Assembly: GCA_027946365.1 (NCBI GenBank)
Contig: JAPEUQ010000001.1
Span: 3,286,001 to 3,350,000, forward strand
Length of the DNA stretch: 64,000 bases
Reading direction: 5' to 3'
Origin: Kalmusia sp. IMI 367209
Taxonomy: Eukaryota > Ascomycota > Dothideomycetes > Pleosporales > Didymosphaeriaceae
Shown: positions 10,691-23,599 of the stretch, piece by piece
Layout of the letters: the number at the start of each line of letters is the position of its first letter
Numbering within the stretch: the stretch's first letter is position 1
Made by a program: the position numbers and the translations under genes
Notes under the pieces: model-generated
Databases searched by the model: none
Told to the model about the DNA's origin: nothing
Seen by the model: the letters and a program-made list of their open reading frames with translations, nothing else

Positions 10691-12660
10691 ATGTGTTGTT
10701 GGGGAGAAGTGCTGTAACTGTAACACGGTCGCAACAACGAAGCAAAGACAGACTCGTAGTCCGAGCTAGAGCTACAAGGACCTCGCCGCTTTTGAATAGT
10801 GATCGCTACGCCTCAAATCATCCATCGATCACTCCTCAGAATCTATTCGGCGCGTATCAGAAATGTGACACATTTTGTGCGACGTTTCTAACTGGGTCTG
10901 TACATTAACTATCCGGCTACGCCGCTAGCGACCGATGAGCTTTCAGCCTGGTAAGCACCCGCATGATTCGAGTCTTGAGATTGAATAAAGCATTGCTATC
11001 GTGGAATTTGATAATATCACGAGCCTTGCCATTAGTTGTACAGGAATATGGATCCAGCGGTCACACCACGCCTGTTGGCCTACACATACTGCTCGCTTTC
11101 ACATCACGCGTACTATGTATGAGTATTATAGGCAACACTGCATGTAGCTACGAATGATCTAGTTGGAAAGTGAAGAACGTAGAAATTTTGAGGCTACTCT
11201 CTTTTACACGCCTTTTGAGTTACAAAGCAGGAGAGGAACCGCTGCGACTCTTTCGTTTACTACTCTTTTAGGCTACCTACACCTTCCACTGCAAATCTAG
11301 CACAATGATAAATCTTGAAGTTCGCGATATGCTGGTAGCAAAGCCAAGGGCGAAAGTGGTCACAAGGAGGAGATGATTGATATAATCGGGGCTTAGATGC
11401 TAACGAGGCTGCCGACACGGACTGAACATCGCCTGCTACCACAGAAAGGAATTATGATAATATGCCTGAGGCGAGAGGAGTTAATTCCGCACATGTGTCG
11501 ACTTACGGACGTTCTTGCGGCTCACTCCCTCATCCAGCAGAATCCTTTTTATCAATGCGTTCTTTGAGAAGTACCCATCATAAACGGAAGCTGAATAGTT
11601 TAAAGCCCGAGGTCGGAATATCAAGGCGAGAGAATGGGAAGAAAAAGCGATAGGAAAGTCTCCGCACGGTAAGAATGCCTGATTTCTACGTCGACAAGAA
11701 GCCAACAACTCCAAGCAGGATAGAAGATATACATAATTTCTCCCTTTAGAAAAGCAGGTTAGTATTCCAGACCTCGGCCCTGACTTTCCAAATGAACAAT
11801 ATATCAGGAACTGTAACTAATCCTACATCGAATATGAGGTTCCATACTCCTCTTACCCCTTGAAAATACCATCATGTCTGACGATGCATACAGAATCAAG
11901 GTATAAAGTAGTCATGGATAAAATTACTACAATAGCATAGAAGATACCGAAGTTTGAATTGTCATTGATCTCGTTTCGCTATTCCCTGAGGATTTTTGTT
12001 AGAGCATTGGTAGTGGTAAACATGCGGGACAAGCCGCCAATCTCCATTGAGTTAGTGGCTCGGGAACGACGTAAATAGCGCACCAAGGTAATGGTTGTAC
12101 ATAGGATCGACCATGGTAGCGGTTCTGCACGAACACAGGGGATCTAGAGCGCTATATAAACCTGAATCGAAGTGGATAGGGGCGTCACGGCGAGGAAAGC
12201 TGGGTGGGACTCGGATTCGGGTGTGGCGTGGCTGACTCAGATGGTCTTGGCCTAAGCGCCTACCCAACTGGGATGCAGGTCGCACTTTTGGGCAAGGGCA
12301 ACCTGACCTGTACTCTGACGTGCATCGAGCCCACACCCACGCATACGAATTCGCGAACCCGCCCGCACTCGCTGCATCATTGCTATCCCCAGCCGTAGCC
12401 TCTCACTGATTCGCCTCCGCGGTACCTGGCTGAGTGAAGAGTGAAGAGACCGCCTTCCGGGGCCTCCGTACGCCGCCGCATTCTTCGCACGACGCTATTT
12501 CGGACGATGCATCCTCCGCACACATGTTGAATCCCCTCTAGCCGTGCCCTCGAGTATGTCCAGATCGTCTCGCCTCGAACCTCGGACGCACGTCGCGTGC
12601 TCGCGCGCTATCGCCATCCCATAACCTCCGCGGAAACTCATGGACGGCGGATAAGGCGCC
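10691..12660. other. Gene-poor stretch before FMP27
   Basis: It contains repeat copy 2 (11192-11310) and, at its right end, the likely FMP27 promoter and 5' leader. Short frames (11462-11714, 12052-12398) show no family resemblance. Confidence 0.4.
11192..11310 (+). repeat. Dispersed repeat, copy 2 (about 120 bp)
   Basis: Same orientation as 5562-5682. The copies share cttttacacgcctt, acaaagcaggagaggaaccg, ctacaccttccac and caatgat, with scattered substitutions, many of them C/T or G/A. No coding sequence lies around it. Confidence 0.75.
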
Positions 12661-15600
12661 ATGGTGCACCCGACTATCCAGCTTATCGGCGGGCTACTTT
12701 TGCTGCTGTGGGTGCTGTCTTTTGTTCTGTTCGCCTTCATTCGCGTCGTCACAGGCGTATCTATCCAGCGGCTGGGTGTCTCTTCATTACGGCGGATCGC
12801 TTTTACACCCAAGGATGGCCTGCGTATCGAGATACGAGGCCTCGGCCTTACACTCCATCGTCCAACCTTCGCCCAACCGACGTGGTTAAGCATAGTCCTG
12901 AGCGAGCTCACCGTCACGGTGGATCTAAAGACGCTCGACGACAAACCGCCAAACAAGAGTGCTTGGGCGAAGTGGGCGAACGGTTCAGCAGACAAGACAA
13001 AGAGTGGGAAGAAAACTCCAGAGATTGCCGTTGATGATGAAAGAGCGGATGACTCAGGCGACGATGACAACCAGAGGACCCGGACATGGGAGCGTTTGAC
13101 CGATGCGAAGGAGCGGATTAAGCGTCTGCATCGCAAGATCAAGTGGATTAAGATGGTGGATCTTGTCGCCACTTCAAGTACGCTGGTCGTTGTGGACGTC
13201 GGTTCATTGCAGGTTGGCAATTTTACCATGGCCGTAGACACACGACGCAAGACGGTGGACCGCAGTCGCCTCTTCAACCACCACAAGCCAAAACAAAGCA
13301 ACGAGCACCGTCCCGCTGAATGGCTCTTCACCGTTCGCAGTGTGTTGTTCACACCGGAGGGCAGGGAATCGGTAGAGATTCTGGACCAATGTACACTGAA
13401 TGTACACGGCATGTTGTATAAAGAACTGGACGGCCTGCGCGATGCTTCGATTGCCTTGAAGCTGGGACGGCTGAGCATCCCCTATGATGAAGTCAAGCTC
13501 TGTGCGGAACGCGCTAAAAAGTGCCGGGCTTCTGCTCTTGCCAAACACGTAAATCTCGGTCGATCCAATGCATCACTCGGAGATGTCTTTGAGGAACTTG
13601 GTGCGTCCGCGAGCCCTGAGGAAACTATCGTCCGCACCGTAGCCGATGCTCGGGAATTTGCTAGTTCCATCCTTCGTGGTATACAAGAATTCCAATTTGC
13701 CATCAGCCTTTTCGGTCTGACTAGGCAAATTCAAACTGGCTCCAGCTCTGAATTCCCTGTGCACCTAAACATGTCTATGAAGGAAGTTAGCATTGACCTG
13801 CTCCGTCTGGATCCTCGCAGCCCCGCTCATCTTATGTACTTCTCACCCAATGACATTGCTCACCAGGCGCTCTTGGCTGCGATCTCTATTTCGGTCGGTC
13901 TAGATGATGGGCAAGGTCACCCCGAGCGACTGCTTTACATTCCTATGGCCACCATGACGCTAAATACGACTCTACCTTCTAAGACTATCCAGTTCTCCAA
14001 AGACAAAAATGTCGCCGAGCGCAACACAAACATCCTGTTCGCCAACCTAGTCATTACGTCCCCTTCTCTAGATCTTGACCCCAAACATCTGCCGCTTATA
14101 CTTGCCATGTCCCGCAGCTATGAGACACGCAGGAAGCCGCCCAAACTACGGGATCGAAAACGAAGCTTAGTCCGCAAGTTGCTGCCTAAGGCTAGCATTA
14201 AATTGTCTATACATGAACCGGTTATTCGGGTCACCCTTCCTCCTACCGAATCAAAGAAGAGGAACACTGATAATTTTGACCTACTCATTTCAGCGTCGTC
14301 CTCCGTCTCTCTTGATATGGAGTCCTCTCATGCAGCCGATGCTGAGTTACACTACGGACTCAGCTCGACTTTTCGCATCAACTCACAACGACTATATTAT
14401 CAGACTGCCTCTAGTGAGAAGCACAATTTATTGTTGACCGATCATGTGGAGCTCAAAATGCAACTCAGCGCGTCACCTGATGTTGTAGTGGCGGTCAACG
14501 GAAATGCGCAGACGTTTTCTGTCTTCATTGTTCGCTCAGAGATCAGCGAAGGTTTGCGCCAGATTGTAGCCCAAGTCCAGAACGATGTGCGACGAAGGCG
14601 AGGCGGGCCCAGAAAGAAAGGTCTGAACTTTCTGCGACGATTGCCCTCGTGGTTATCTCACCTACAACTGCAGGGCTCTGACTTCAACATCGAGGTTGCA
14701 GGTGTTGATCCAGAAGTGTCAAAACATGCTAGAGGTATCGGTCTACACCTGGAATCATGGACCGCGGAGTATCGCCAGAGCAAGGGCGATGATAGCGAAC
14801 CCCGCCCAGTGCGCAGGCGAGCACCAAGCCGGACCATCAACCGCGACGAGTACCTACTACGACCGACCAGTCCATCATCGCCCAAGTCTCCTCGAAAACA
14901 AATTGGCGATCCCACAGATGGCAGGCGCCTTGCCGTTCACTGGCACGGATTCGAGGGATTTGTTCTTGAGACAGACGATCAATGGGAGGCGGATCCATTC
15001 CTAGCTCTCCCGCGGATGGAAGTCGCTTGGAGCACCTCCACAGACAAACAAGGACCAATCTTTCACACACACTCTTTCTGTCAAAGTTTGTTCTTCCATT
15101 ATTCGCTCTACAGACACTTCGCTGTAGGTGTTGCCACCATGGTCCTGAAGCACTCCTTCAATATGGCATTTTCTGGACAGGAAGACCGTGGCCCCACTTC
15201 TCCAAGGGCTGCCCGTCACCTCGCCGTTCCTTCGATTGATGGCGATGACCTCGATCCCGAAACGGGTCTTAAACGTGAAGCTCTCACGTTGGATATCAAA
15301 ACGAACTTCGTCCAGATCAAAGCTGATATGCCAGCGGATCCACCCCTAATGCTACATGTTTACGGATTGGAGGCTGGTCGCCATCGATGGACTAATCCCT
15401 TCCTGCGATCACGTCTCGTAAGGCTGTACGCAGAATGCCCTCACGTCAAACGCGTATGGAGCCGCATCGTCAGCGTTAAATCCCTACGGATGGACTATCG
15501 GACGGCGAAGAGACGGTATGGAAACACAGTAAGCGATGACAAGTCTTTCGATATTGTTGCAGATGCAATTCGCATGGCTGTTCCTCACCAACTCGTCATG

Positions 15601-18600
15601 CACAAGATCTTTGACAATATCGTGAACGTTGCCAAGACGGTCCAACAACTTCACTATCGTTTCAAGACTGGATCTAACAAATATGTTCTGAACAAGGAAC
15701 CGGAAGGACCAAAACACGTGCCGAAGATATCTCTCCGAAGTCGCGCTGTCCTTTTCGAGATTGAAGATGGTTCATTCGAGTGGAAACTAGGGGTGATCTA
15801 TCGTTACGGGCTCATGGAGCAAAAGCAGAGGCTTGCTCGAGAACAAGCTTTTAATTTGAAAGTGAAAAAGCTTCATCAAGAAGAAGAAAGACGGGGAAGC
15901 TCTCGACAGCGTGCTAGATCTGCCCATACACATCGAGGCCGGAGTAAGGCGCGGAAAAACAAAGAGACTAAGTTTCGCAGCAAGAGCGAAGACTTCAGCG
16001 ACCCGGATTCTCCAGACTCGGTGCGTAGACATGGCTCCGAGCATCCAATGCGCTACGACAAAGATGGACATACTGGCTTAAGCAGTAAAGCACGTACTAG
16101 TATCGAAGAGGCTCGCGAAAAGCTCAATCGCCTCAATGCGCAAACATGGAAAAAGCGTATCGACCACGCCTTAACATGCCAGACTCGCTCCATGGGAGAC
16201 ATTCGCTCGATATTCTGGGGCCTGGATGAAGTTCCTGATGATGCCTATTCGAAAGAGACCATCATGGCTATTCCACATCGGCCAGCGCTTGGAAGCCTCA
16301 TTGTCAGCGATCTTGACCTTACAATTGATAAACCTTCCTTTGCGCTATCAGAGTATCCTAAATTCTTACATCAAGTTGGGAAAGGCATGCCAGTCGACAT
16401 GCAGTATTCGCTTCTTATACCGATGCATGTCAAATTAAACATGGGCGAGGCTAAAATTCAATTGCGCGACTATCCGCTCCCGCTCCTCCATTTCCCGGCT
16501 TTGCGGCCTACTCAATCATCCAAGTTACCTAGTGTTTCCCTCAGAACTGATTTTGTCATTGCAGAAGAGTTCAGAGATATGGAGTCTACGCGAGTGTGTA
16601 GAATAGTCGTCGTTCCGAAGGAACGTACTCCCTCAGGGGCTGAGACAGGCGGTTTCGGGGTCGATGTCCGCCGCACAGTAGCACCAGTCAAGACCTATTC
16701 GGACATGAAAATTGACATCAACTCATCACATCCAACACGCATCACGTGGGGCACGTCGTATCAGCCGGCAATCCAAGATATGATGCAAGTCATCGAGAGC
16801 TTTACCAAACCTGCAATTGATCCGTCTGAGAGGGTCGGCTTCTGGGACAAGATCAGACTTACCTTCCATTCCCGCATCAAGGTCTCTTGGAAAGGCGACG
16901 GTGATGTCCATCTCATTCTCAAAGGTAAGCGAACCTGCGCCAATCTTTGGTACAACATTAACATCTTCCTAGGCTCCCGTGATCCTTACATGGTTACTGG
17001 CCATGGTGCGGGCTTTGTCATGTGTTGGCAGAATGATGTGCAACTGAGTCTCGCCGAAGGACAAGACCCAAGAAATTTCATGGTCGTCAACAGCGGCAGT
17101 TACGTGCTTGCAATTCCAGACCTAGGCCATTATGCACGCCAAGAAGCGGATTTAGATCAGCCTATTCACCTCGAAGGCTCTTCAAGCATCTCTAGCTACA
17201 AGCAGCTGGCAATCTTCAAGAAGACAATCATGAAGCTGAATGGTAATGTTCGTTGGGTAGCTGGACTAGTCTTTGAGCGCAATCTTGATAGGGGCGGACG
17301 GTCATTCAATTTCATCCCACATTATGATATCGTATTAAAGCATCCGCAATATGCTCACGGATCGAATGGAAAGGTAAGCTTACATGAACGCAAACATATC
17401 CTTTACTCACCATGAAAAGGAATACGATGCATTCCACGGATTTCGGAGCCACCACATCCACATGTCTATCGCCATCGCGGCACCTTACGATCGCGAATGG
17501 ACTGTCGCAAATCTGGAGCCATCTAAGACGTACAACAGCGTTCATCTAACTCCACGCTTCTTCACACATTTCTACAATTGGTGGTCTATGTTCTCCGGTG
17601 CCATGTCTCTCCCCATTAGACAAGGCTCTCTCTGGCCAGGCATTGAAAAATCGAGTAAGAAGTTCGGACGACATCTGGCCACTATTAAGTACAATTTACT
17701 CCTATCGCCTTTATACATGAGTCATGTATACAAGCACAAGGACGCAGAAGATTATGCAAAGGGTGACGTTGCTGCAACTGGATTGAAAGCACGTTTAGAC
17801 AGCTTCATGCTTGACTTGCATCAACGACGAGAGGAGTTCAGAACCATTGTGCAAGCCCCCAAATCTCAGGAGGACAGCAAGCAAAATCAAACAACAGGCA
17901 TGCGGATAAACCAAGTACAACTCGACCTCAACAAAACCGATGTCCGTGCTGTATCTGCGAGAATCGGCGGGACCGGGGCCGACGACGTGGAGAATGCCAA
18001 CGACGAAACTGTCGCAGAGTACAATCAAGAACATGCTACAGCAGATCTCTCCAAATTTACTATTCCCGACAATGACTGGGGTTGGGTTGATATGGACGAC
18101 TTCGTGGAATTAGGTTGGGTCCTACCATCAGATCACAACCCAGAAACACAGATTCTGCCGTTGGCTTTTGCTCCACGCTTTACCTACTTCCGCCAGACAG
18201 ATCATGCGGATAACATATCAGGCGATCCCCATCGTACGAGTCCTTTCGGTAACGAGCCCACTCATCATTGCGTAATGTCTGCTCGCAACGATCCGCGACG
18301 AATTCAATGTTATCTCATTGAGCAAAGGATCCAACGTGTAAAGGAACAGATAGCGCATAATGAGCGTGCAATCGGAGAACAAGAGCTGAAAATTGTTCGC
18401 GAAGCCGAGGGCCAAGAAGATGCACGCCACCAGCTGAGCACTTTGCAAAATCACGCTCAATTCCTTAAGCGAAAAGAAGACTTTTTAGTGTCGATGCATC
18501 AAAGTCTGATTGAACGATTGGAAACCGGCGAGCGGAGTGCTGTACCGGATGGGGACACCGAGGACGAGGACGAATACTATGAAGCACGCGAAGAGTACGG

Positions 18601-21600
18601 TCAAGCTGAAGGTGAAACCAAAGGCTCAGAATCAGCACCCCATGCCGACTACATCAGCGACTTTAACAACCGCTTTATCATTCACAACGTGCATCTTAAA
18701 TGGAACAATTCCCTCCGAAATATCATTCTACGCTACATACATCAAGTTAGCCAGCGTCGTGGCTTTGTATATTACATGTCCAGGCGAGCGGTCAAATTCA
18801 TCCTGGATATAGTGGAAGAGCAGAACAAGTCACGGCAATCATCCACTCCTGGTCCAGAGCACAGGCCAATGGAACCGCAAGAAGACGAAGAATTGAATAT
18901 CGAAAGCCAAATTCAACAGCTATTGGATGATAGCAAGAAATTTGTTGACGCCGACAAAGTCGAACAAATTGAAGACGCAAAATCGTCCGCCCAGAACAAT
19001 GCTGATGACGACATCGCTGTTGATTATCTAGCGCAGAATGCGTACATTGTTCGATTAATCGCCCCTCAAATCCAACTCCAGAGTGAGAAGAACACGAAAG
19101 CTGCAGTGCTCGTCACGGCCAAGGGCATGCAGCTCAAGGTCATCCAGATCATGGACAAAGATCGAGTCATGGACGATGTTTCTGGCTTGGTCCAACGACG
19201 TTTCACAGCAGCCATGGACAGCCTGCAAATATTCGTCACGAACTCTAAGAGTTTCGGATCGGAAGACATTCATATGTATTCTGGAAGCACATATGGGGCA
19301 CCAGCTGGATCTGCTTGGCCACCATGGGTACCTTTCGAGGTGATGTTTGACTTTCACACACATCCGTACGGCTTTCAACGTGTGGTCCAACGGACTTCCG
19401 CCAGTATGCGACTTGTCAAATACAATCCATTGCGTCTGAAGTACAACGATGATGTCTCAGGTGGTGACTCTGCTTCTAGGCGGAAGAGCATGGAAAGTCG
19501 CATCGATCATATATGGGTCGACTTTCCCCATATTCGCGCCCTATGCAATTCGCGGCAGTACTACGCCATGTACATTATCGTCATAGATCTTCTTCTCTAT
19601 AACGAGCCGTTGGAGAAAACGCGCAACGAAAGGCTCGAGAAGATCATGCTTGCCTCTGACTTCAGCAATCTCAGCGGCGCTCCGGATCTGGTCATCGGTC
19701 TCCAAGAGCGAATTCGCCAACTCGAAGAAATCAAGATGGCCTTTCAAATCAATGAGAAATTCCTAGATAAGAAAGGATGGAATGACCGTATCGAAGTCGA
19801 GAAGGACCTAGCTGTGTTTGAAGATGAACTTTTCTTCGTGATGAAAGCTATCACAACTGCACAACGCAGATCAGACGACCGCGCGCAAGCACGGGACGCA
19901 ACTGGCTCTCTTCGATGGTATATCACGGCTTCGGAGATCGTTTGGCACCTGTTGCGTGAGGGCCAAGAATCACTTGCCGAATTTCAAATCAAGAACGCGC
20001 TTTTCGACCGTACAGACAACAACGATGGGTCAAATCTAAACTCTGTTGAGATTGACCACATTGTCGGTCTTAATCTCATGCCTAACGCCATTTACCCCAA
20101 GATGATCTCGCCATACTTCGAAGCTAGCCGCCCAAAATCAAGCGATGGACAAGATACAAAGATGCTCAAAGTACATTGGGTCATGCTTGAAGCGATTGCT
20201 GGTATACCGGTTGTGGATCACTTCGAAGTCAATCTTTTTCCACTCAAAGTTGCATTAGAATGGGAAATTGGCAAGAAGCTGTTCGAATATATCTTCCCAG
20301 GCATTAGAGACAAATCTGGAGAGAATTTCTCGCCCTTGCTTGTTAAGCACATGGCGTTCGATGAGGACGAGGAGGACGAACCAGGTAGTATCGCGTCAAC
20401 CAGCACATCGAACATGAAACCATCATTTCCAGATAATGGAGATGACGTAGATGCCTTAAAACTACGTCTCACCCCCACCTTGCATCTGCCCAGTCCCCAG
20501 TCCAAGTCAGAGCAACGCTCATCCAGAACTCGACCGAACCTCCACCATCTCCGTCTCTTCCGTGATACGCAGTCCCGGACTGGAAGTGAGATGCGACGAA
20601 CGCTACATCCTAGCTCAGCCCTGAGTACGCCAGGAGCTTCATCTAATAATTTGTCTCGACCGGGGTCTGCTCCCTCACGCTCAAACTCTACCCTATCGAT
20701 CTCCACAGCTGAATCTGATCGTACCACTAGGCGCTTTGCTTTGCATCGTACTGGCACCGGTGAGAAGAAGACAGCCGTGAACAAGAAGGCACGTAATGAT
20801 GACCTCACGCAAATGATGAGTCGGGCGTCAAATTATATGACTTTAGCGTATGCGCGCATACCTAGTCTGATCCTGTGTCTCAGCTACAAGGGCAAGGGTA
20901 ATCGCAATTTTGAAGACATCCACGACCTGGTGTTCAAATTACCTACATTGGAATATCGCAACAAGACATGCTCAAATCTTGATCTCGTCTTGCAGCTAAA
21001 GAGGGACGTCATCCGCGCACTCATATCGCACGCTGGAGCTATTGTAGGCAACAAGTTTTCACACCATCGTCCTTCGAAACACACGCAGTCCCGTCTTCGC
21101 CAAATTGCCAACAGCAGCTCCATCATGAGCACATCACCCGATCTCTCCGGCACAGACTCAGCCTCAATCCGCGATCACTCTCCTAACGAGTCTGATGCTT
21201 CCGGTGAACTTCCTGGTCGACGCTCCTTCGCCTCTGGTCGAGCACCATCAACCTTCTCGGCGCTCTCCGAGGAATCAAGCATCCACTCTTCGCGCAGTAA
21301 CACACGGCCAGGCACCGAGAATGGTAGCATCCTTGGTGGCAGTTGGCGTGATAATCAAGGCTTAGGCATCGAAGTAGAGGATGGCAGGACGTTTGCGGAT
21401 GAGCTGAGCAGGGTGGATCAAACTGAACCCGGACACGCAGGCGTCATTGGAAGCTTGAGTAGGCATGTTACGCAACTCACACCTTTTGGGAGTCACAAGA
21501 TGAAAGATAGGGAAAGAGAAAGAATGGGCAGCAGAGGTGGAGATGGGAGTGCGAGTGTGAAGACGGCGGAGGAGGACGATGATGGGTGAGTGCTTCTTTC

Positions 21601-21699
21601 TTTCCATACTGACTCTCCTTTTCAGAGATAGTGAGGCTAATTCTCCACAGACATCGGAAAAAGTCTAAGCTCGGGAAGCTGCTTGGACGTAGTAGCTAG
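12661..21699 (+). CDS. FMP27: FMP27/SABRE/Hobbit bridge-like lipid transfer protein (2959 aa, 4 exons)
   Basis: The model is join(12661..16924,16973..17373,17420..21585,21651..21699), 8880 nt in frame. An N-terminal membrane segment (LLLLLWVLSFVLFAFI, residues ~12-27) anchors a very long rod. The family signatures GFWDK (residue ~1393) and WPPW (residue ~2188) are both present, matching the Fmp27_GFWDK and Fmp27_WPPW regions. Charged coiled-coil stretches and a Ser-rich C-terminus follow. Relatives bridge ER-plasma membrane or ER-mitochondrial contacts and move lipids through a hydrophobic groove (established for the family). Introns are 48, 46 and 65 bp; the first is a multiple of three with no stop, so unspliced reading would falsely add 16 residues. 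Two acceptors are possible for the last intron (21624 or 21650); I chose the one giving a basic KKSKLGKLLGRSS end. Confidence 0.93.
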
Positions 21700-22448
21700 G
21701 CCTTTGTACATGGCGAATAACGCGCTCTTCTTTCATCCTTTTCGGCAGCAAGGGTCGGGAGGCGGGTTTGTTGCATGATATGCATTTCCAGGCGTCTTGT
21801 ACTAAAGTTCCTAGTCGGAACTTTCTTTCTTTGCTCGGTATTCGAGCCGATCCAATGTATATAGCACTTGGTCATTTGATGGGATCGAGATCATTCTCAT
21901 TTGTAAGATGGAGATGGCGCCGTGCATGACCCTGCGCGAGGCGTCCAGTACACTGGAGTTGAAGATGGTGGAGCCATAACTTGAATCAGGCAAAAATGTT
22001 TCACCTTGCCCACTGAGACTGTAAATCATTGCATAGAAACTGAGCTATTTCTTGGTTTCAGGGACATCTTTGTACGTCGCTATGTACTGTATCAGGAGAT
22101 CTAACAATTTCATTGCGTATATAATTAGGAAAACCAGTGCGAGCGCATGAGGTGGTCCGTGCTTATAAAGTTCCGAAGTTCGGACCTCAATTCCGAGTCT
22201 TCCCTACTTCTCTAATTGCGACTCACTCATCACTAACATACCGAACATTTCATGTGCTCTCGAGTTCTGGGAGCACTCTTCTTCTTGTTTCTTTGATCGA
22301 AACAATCATACAACTAAATTTACCCGCTGGTAGGCTTGGCCAAGTGCTGCCCAGCTTGCATTTTTCTTCTTAATATCTTGCAGTAATCTTGCCTGCATAT
22401 CATCTACCGTACACCTTTACAAAAAAACCTCCATTTTCCCCAGCAACA
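21700..22448. other. Intergenic between FMP27 and the SidJ-like gene
   Basis: It holds the FMP27 3' end and the promoter and leader of the esterase gene. An open frame precedes the ATG at 22449 but contains no upstream ATG in frame. Confidence 0.4.
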
Positions 22449-23438
22449 ATGGCCCACCCCGGTTTTCTCCACTCCTACACCTCGCGACTCACAGCCTTCG
22501 AGCACGCCCCTACAAAAGCCACCTCCCCAGACAAACCCCACAACATCCTCCTTTGGATCGGCGGCCTCGGAGATGGTCCCCTAGGCGTCCGCTACCCTAC
22601 TGCTATCGCCAAATCTCTCCCCTCAGATTGGTCCCTCGCCGAAGTCTTAATCTCTTCTGCCTACGACGGCTGGGGCATAGGCTCGCTTAAGCGCGACGCA
22701 CAGGAAGTCGGGGAATGTGTCGCCTACTTCAAGTCCCTCTTACCCGGCGGTAAAGTCGTGCTCATGGGCCACTCTACAGGCTGCCAGGACATCATGGAAT
22801 ATCTCGTTGGTGCGGGGAGCGCCGAGCGGCCTGCCATCGACGCCGCTATCCTGCAGGCTGGTGTGTCGGATCGGCAGGCGTGGGACGCCATGAGCGCCGA
22901 AGACGAGGATATGAAGAAGCACCTTGCGCACACGACGGCACTGGCACAAGAAATGATTGATGCGGGAAAGGAAGACGAGCTGTTACCCCGCAAGGACAAT
23001 CCTATCATGGAGTTATTCGGGGCGCCGTGTACTGCGTACAGGGTCAATAGCTTGCTAGCGAAGGGGGGCGATGATGATTACTTCTCAACTGATTTGCCGG
23101 ATGAATTTTTTGAGAGGACGTTTGGGAAGATTCCGAACGAGACGAGGCTTATGTTGTTGTGGGGGAGTAGAGACCCTTTTGTACCGAAGGAGGTGGATAA
23201 GGAGGGAGTATTAAGAAGGTTCGCTAGGTTCGTGAAGGACGGCAGTGGGAATGTGGATGACATTAATGGAGGTGTGGTAGAAGGGGCAACACATAATTTA
23301 AATGATGACGCAGAGGAGATCGTGCAGGATTTGGTGGGGAGGGTGGTGAGGTTCGTGAGTAGTATTGAGGGGCAAGAAGAAGGATCAAGTGTTGCGGAGG
23401 TGCCAAGGTCTGATGTTCTGGCGAGAGAGGTACGATAA
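22449..23438 (+). CDS. DUF1749/SidJ-like alpha/beta-hydrolase (329 aa)
   Basis: This is a single-exon gene starting MAHPGFLHSYTSRLTAFEH. The strand NILLWIGGLGDG, the nucleophile elbow MGHSTGCQ (Ser ~109) and the later LMLLWGSRDPFVP acid-loop region define an alpha/beta-hydrolase of the DUF1749 family. A histidine in VVEGATHNLNDDAEE near the C-terminus is the likely third catalytic residue. Members include the fusarinine C esterase SidJ, which releases iron from siderophores in Aspergillus; whether this copy does so is inferred from family only. No siderophore synthesis genes are nearby. It converges on the FAD oxidoreductase gene, with 161 bp between the stops. Confidence 0.85.
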   Translation: MAHPGFLHSYTSRLTAFEHAPTKATSPDKPHNILLWIGGLGDGPLGVRYPTAIAKSLPSDWSLAEVLISSAYDGWGIGSLKRDAQEVGECVAYFKSLLPGGKVVLMGHSTGCQDIMEYLVGAGSAERPAIDAAILQAGVSDRQAWDAMSAEDEDMKKHLAHTTALAQEMIDAGKEDELLPRKDNPIMELFGAPCTAYRVNSLLAKGGDDDYFSTDLPDEFFERTFGKIPNETRLMLLWGSRDPFVPKEVDKEGVLRRFARFVKDGSGNVDDINGGVVEGATHNLNDDAEEIVQDLVGRVVRFVSSIEGQEEGSSVAEVPRSDVLAREVR

Positions 23439-23599
23439 GTGTGGCCTTTGAGAAAGATTACACATGCTGATTACCGCACTTAGTAGAGGTTGGTCAGAGA
23501 CCCGGAGGGAAAGTAATCAGGTCTCGGGGGACCGTTCAGTCCAAAGTTTGCACAAGACATTTGCCTACATCATCATTGCTCCTAATGTCAATATCGACC

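Noticed and set aside
12495..13478. 327-residue minus-strand frame opposite FMP27
   Set aside because: It is antisense to a clearly coding exon and has the Arg/Ser-rich composition of a shadow frame.
16925..16972. Extra 16 residues in FMP27 if the first intron is not removed
   Set aside because: The segment has GTAAGC and CCTAG ends, and removal restores the conserved LKGSRDPYMVTGHG junction.
20218..20808. 196-residue minus-strand frame
   Set aside because: Antisense to the FMP27 Ser-rich exon; no motif.
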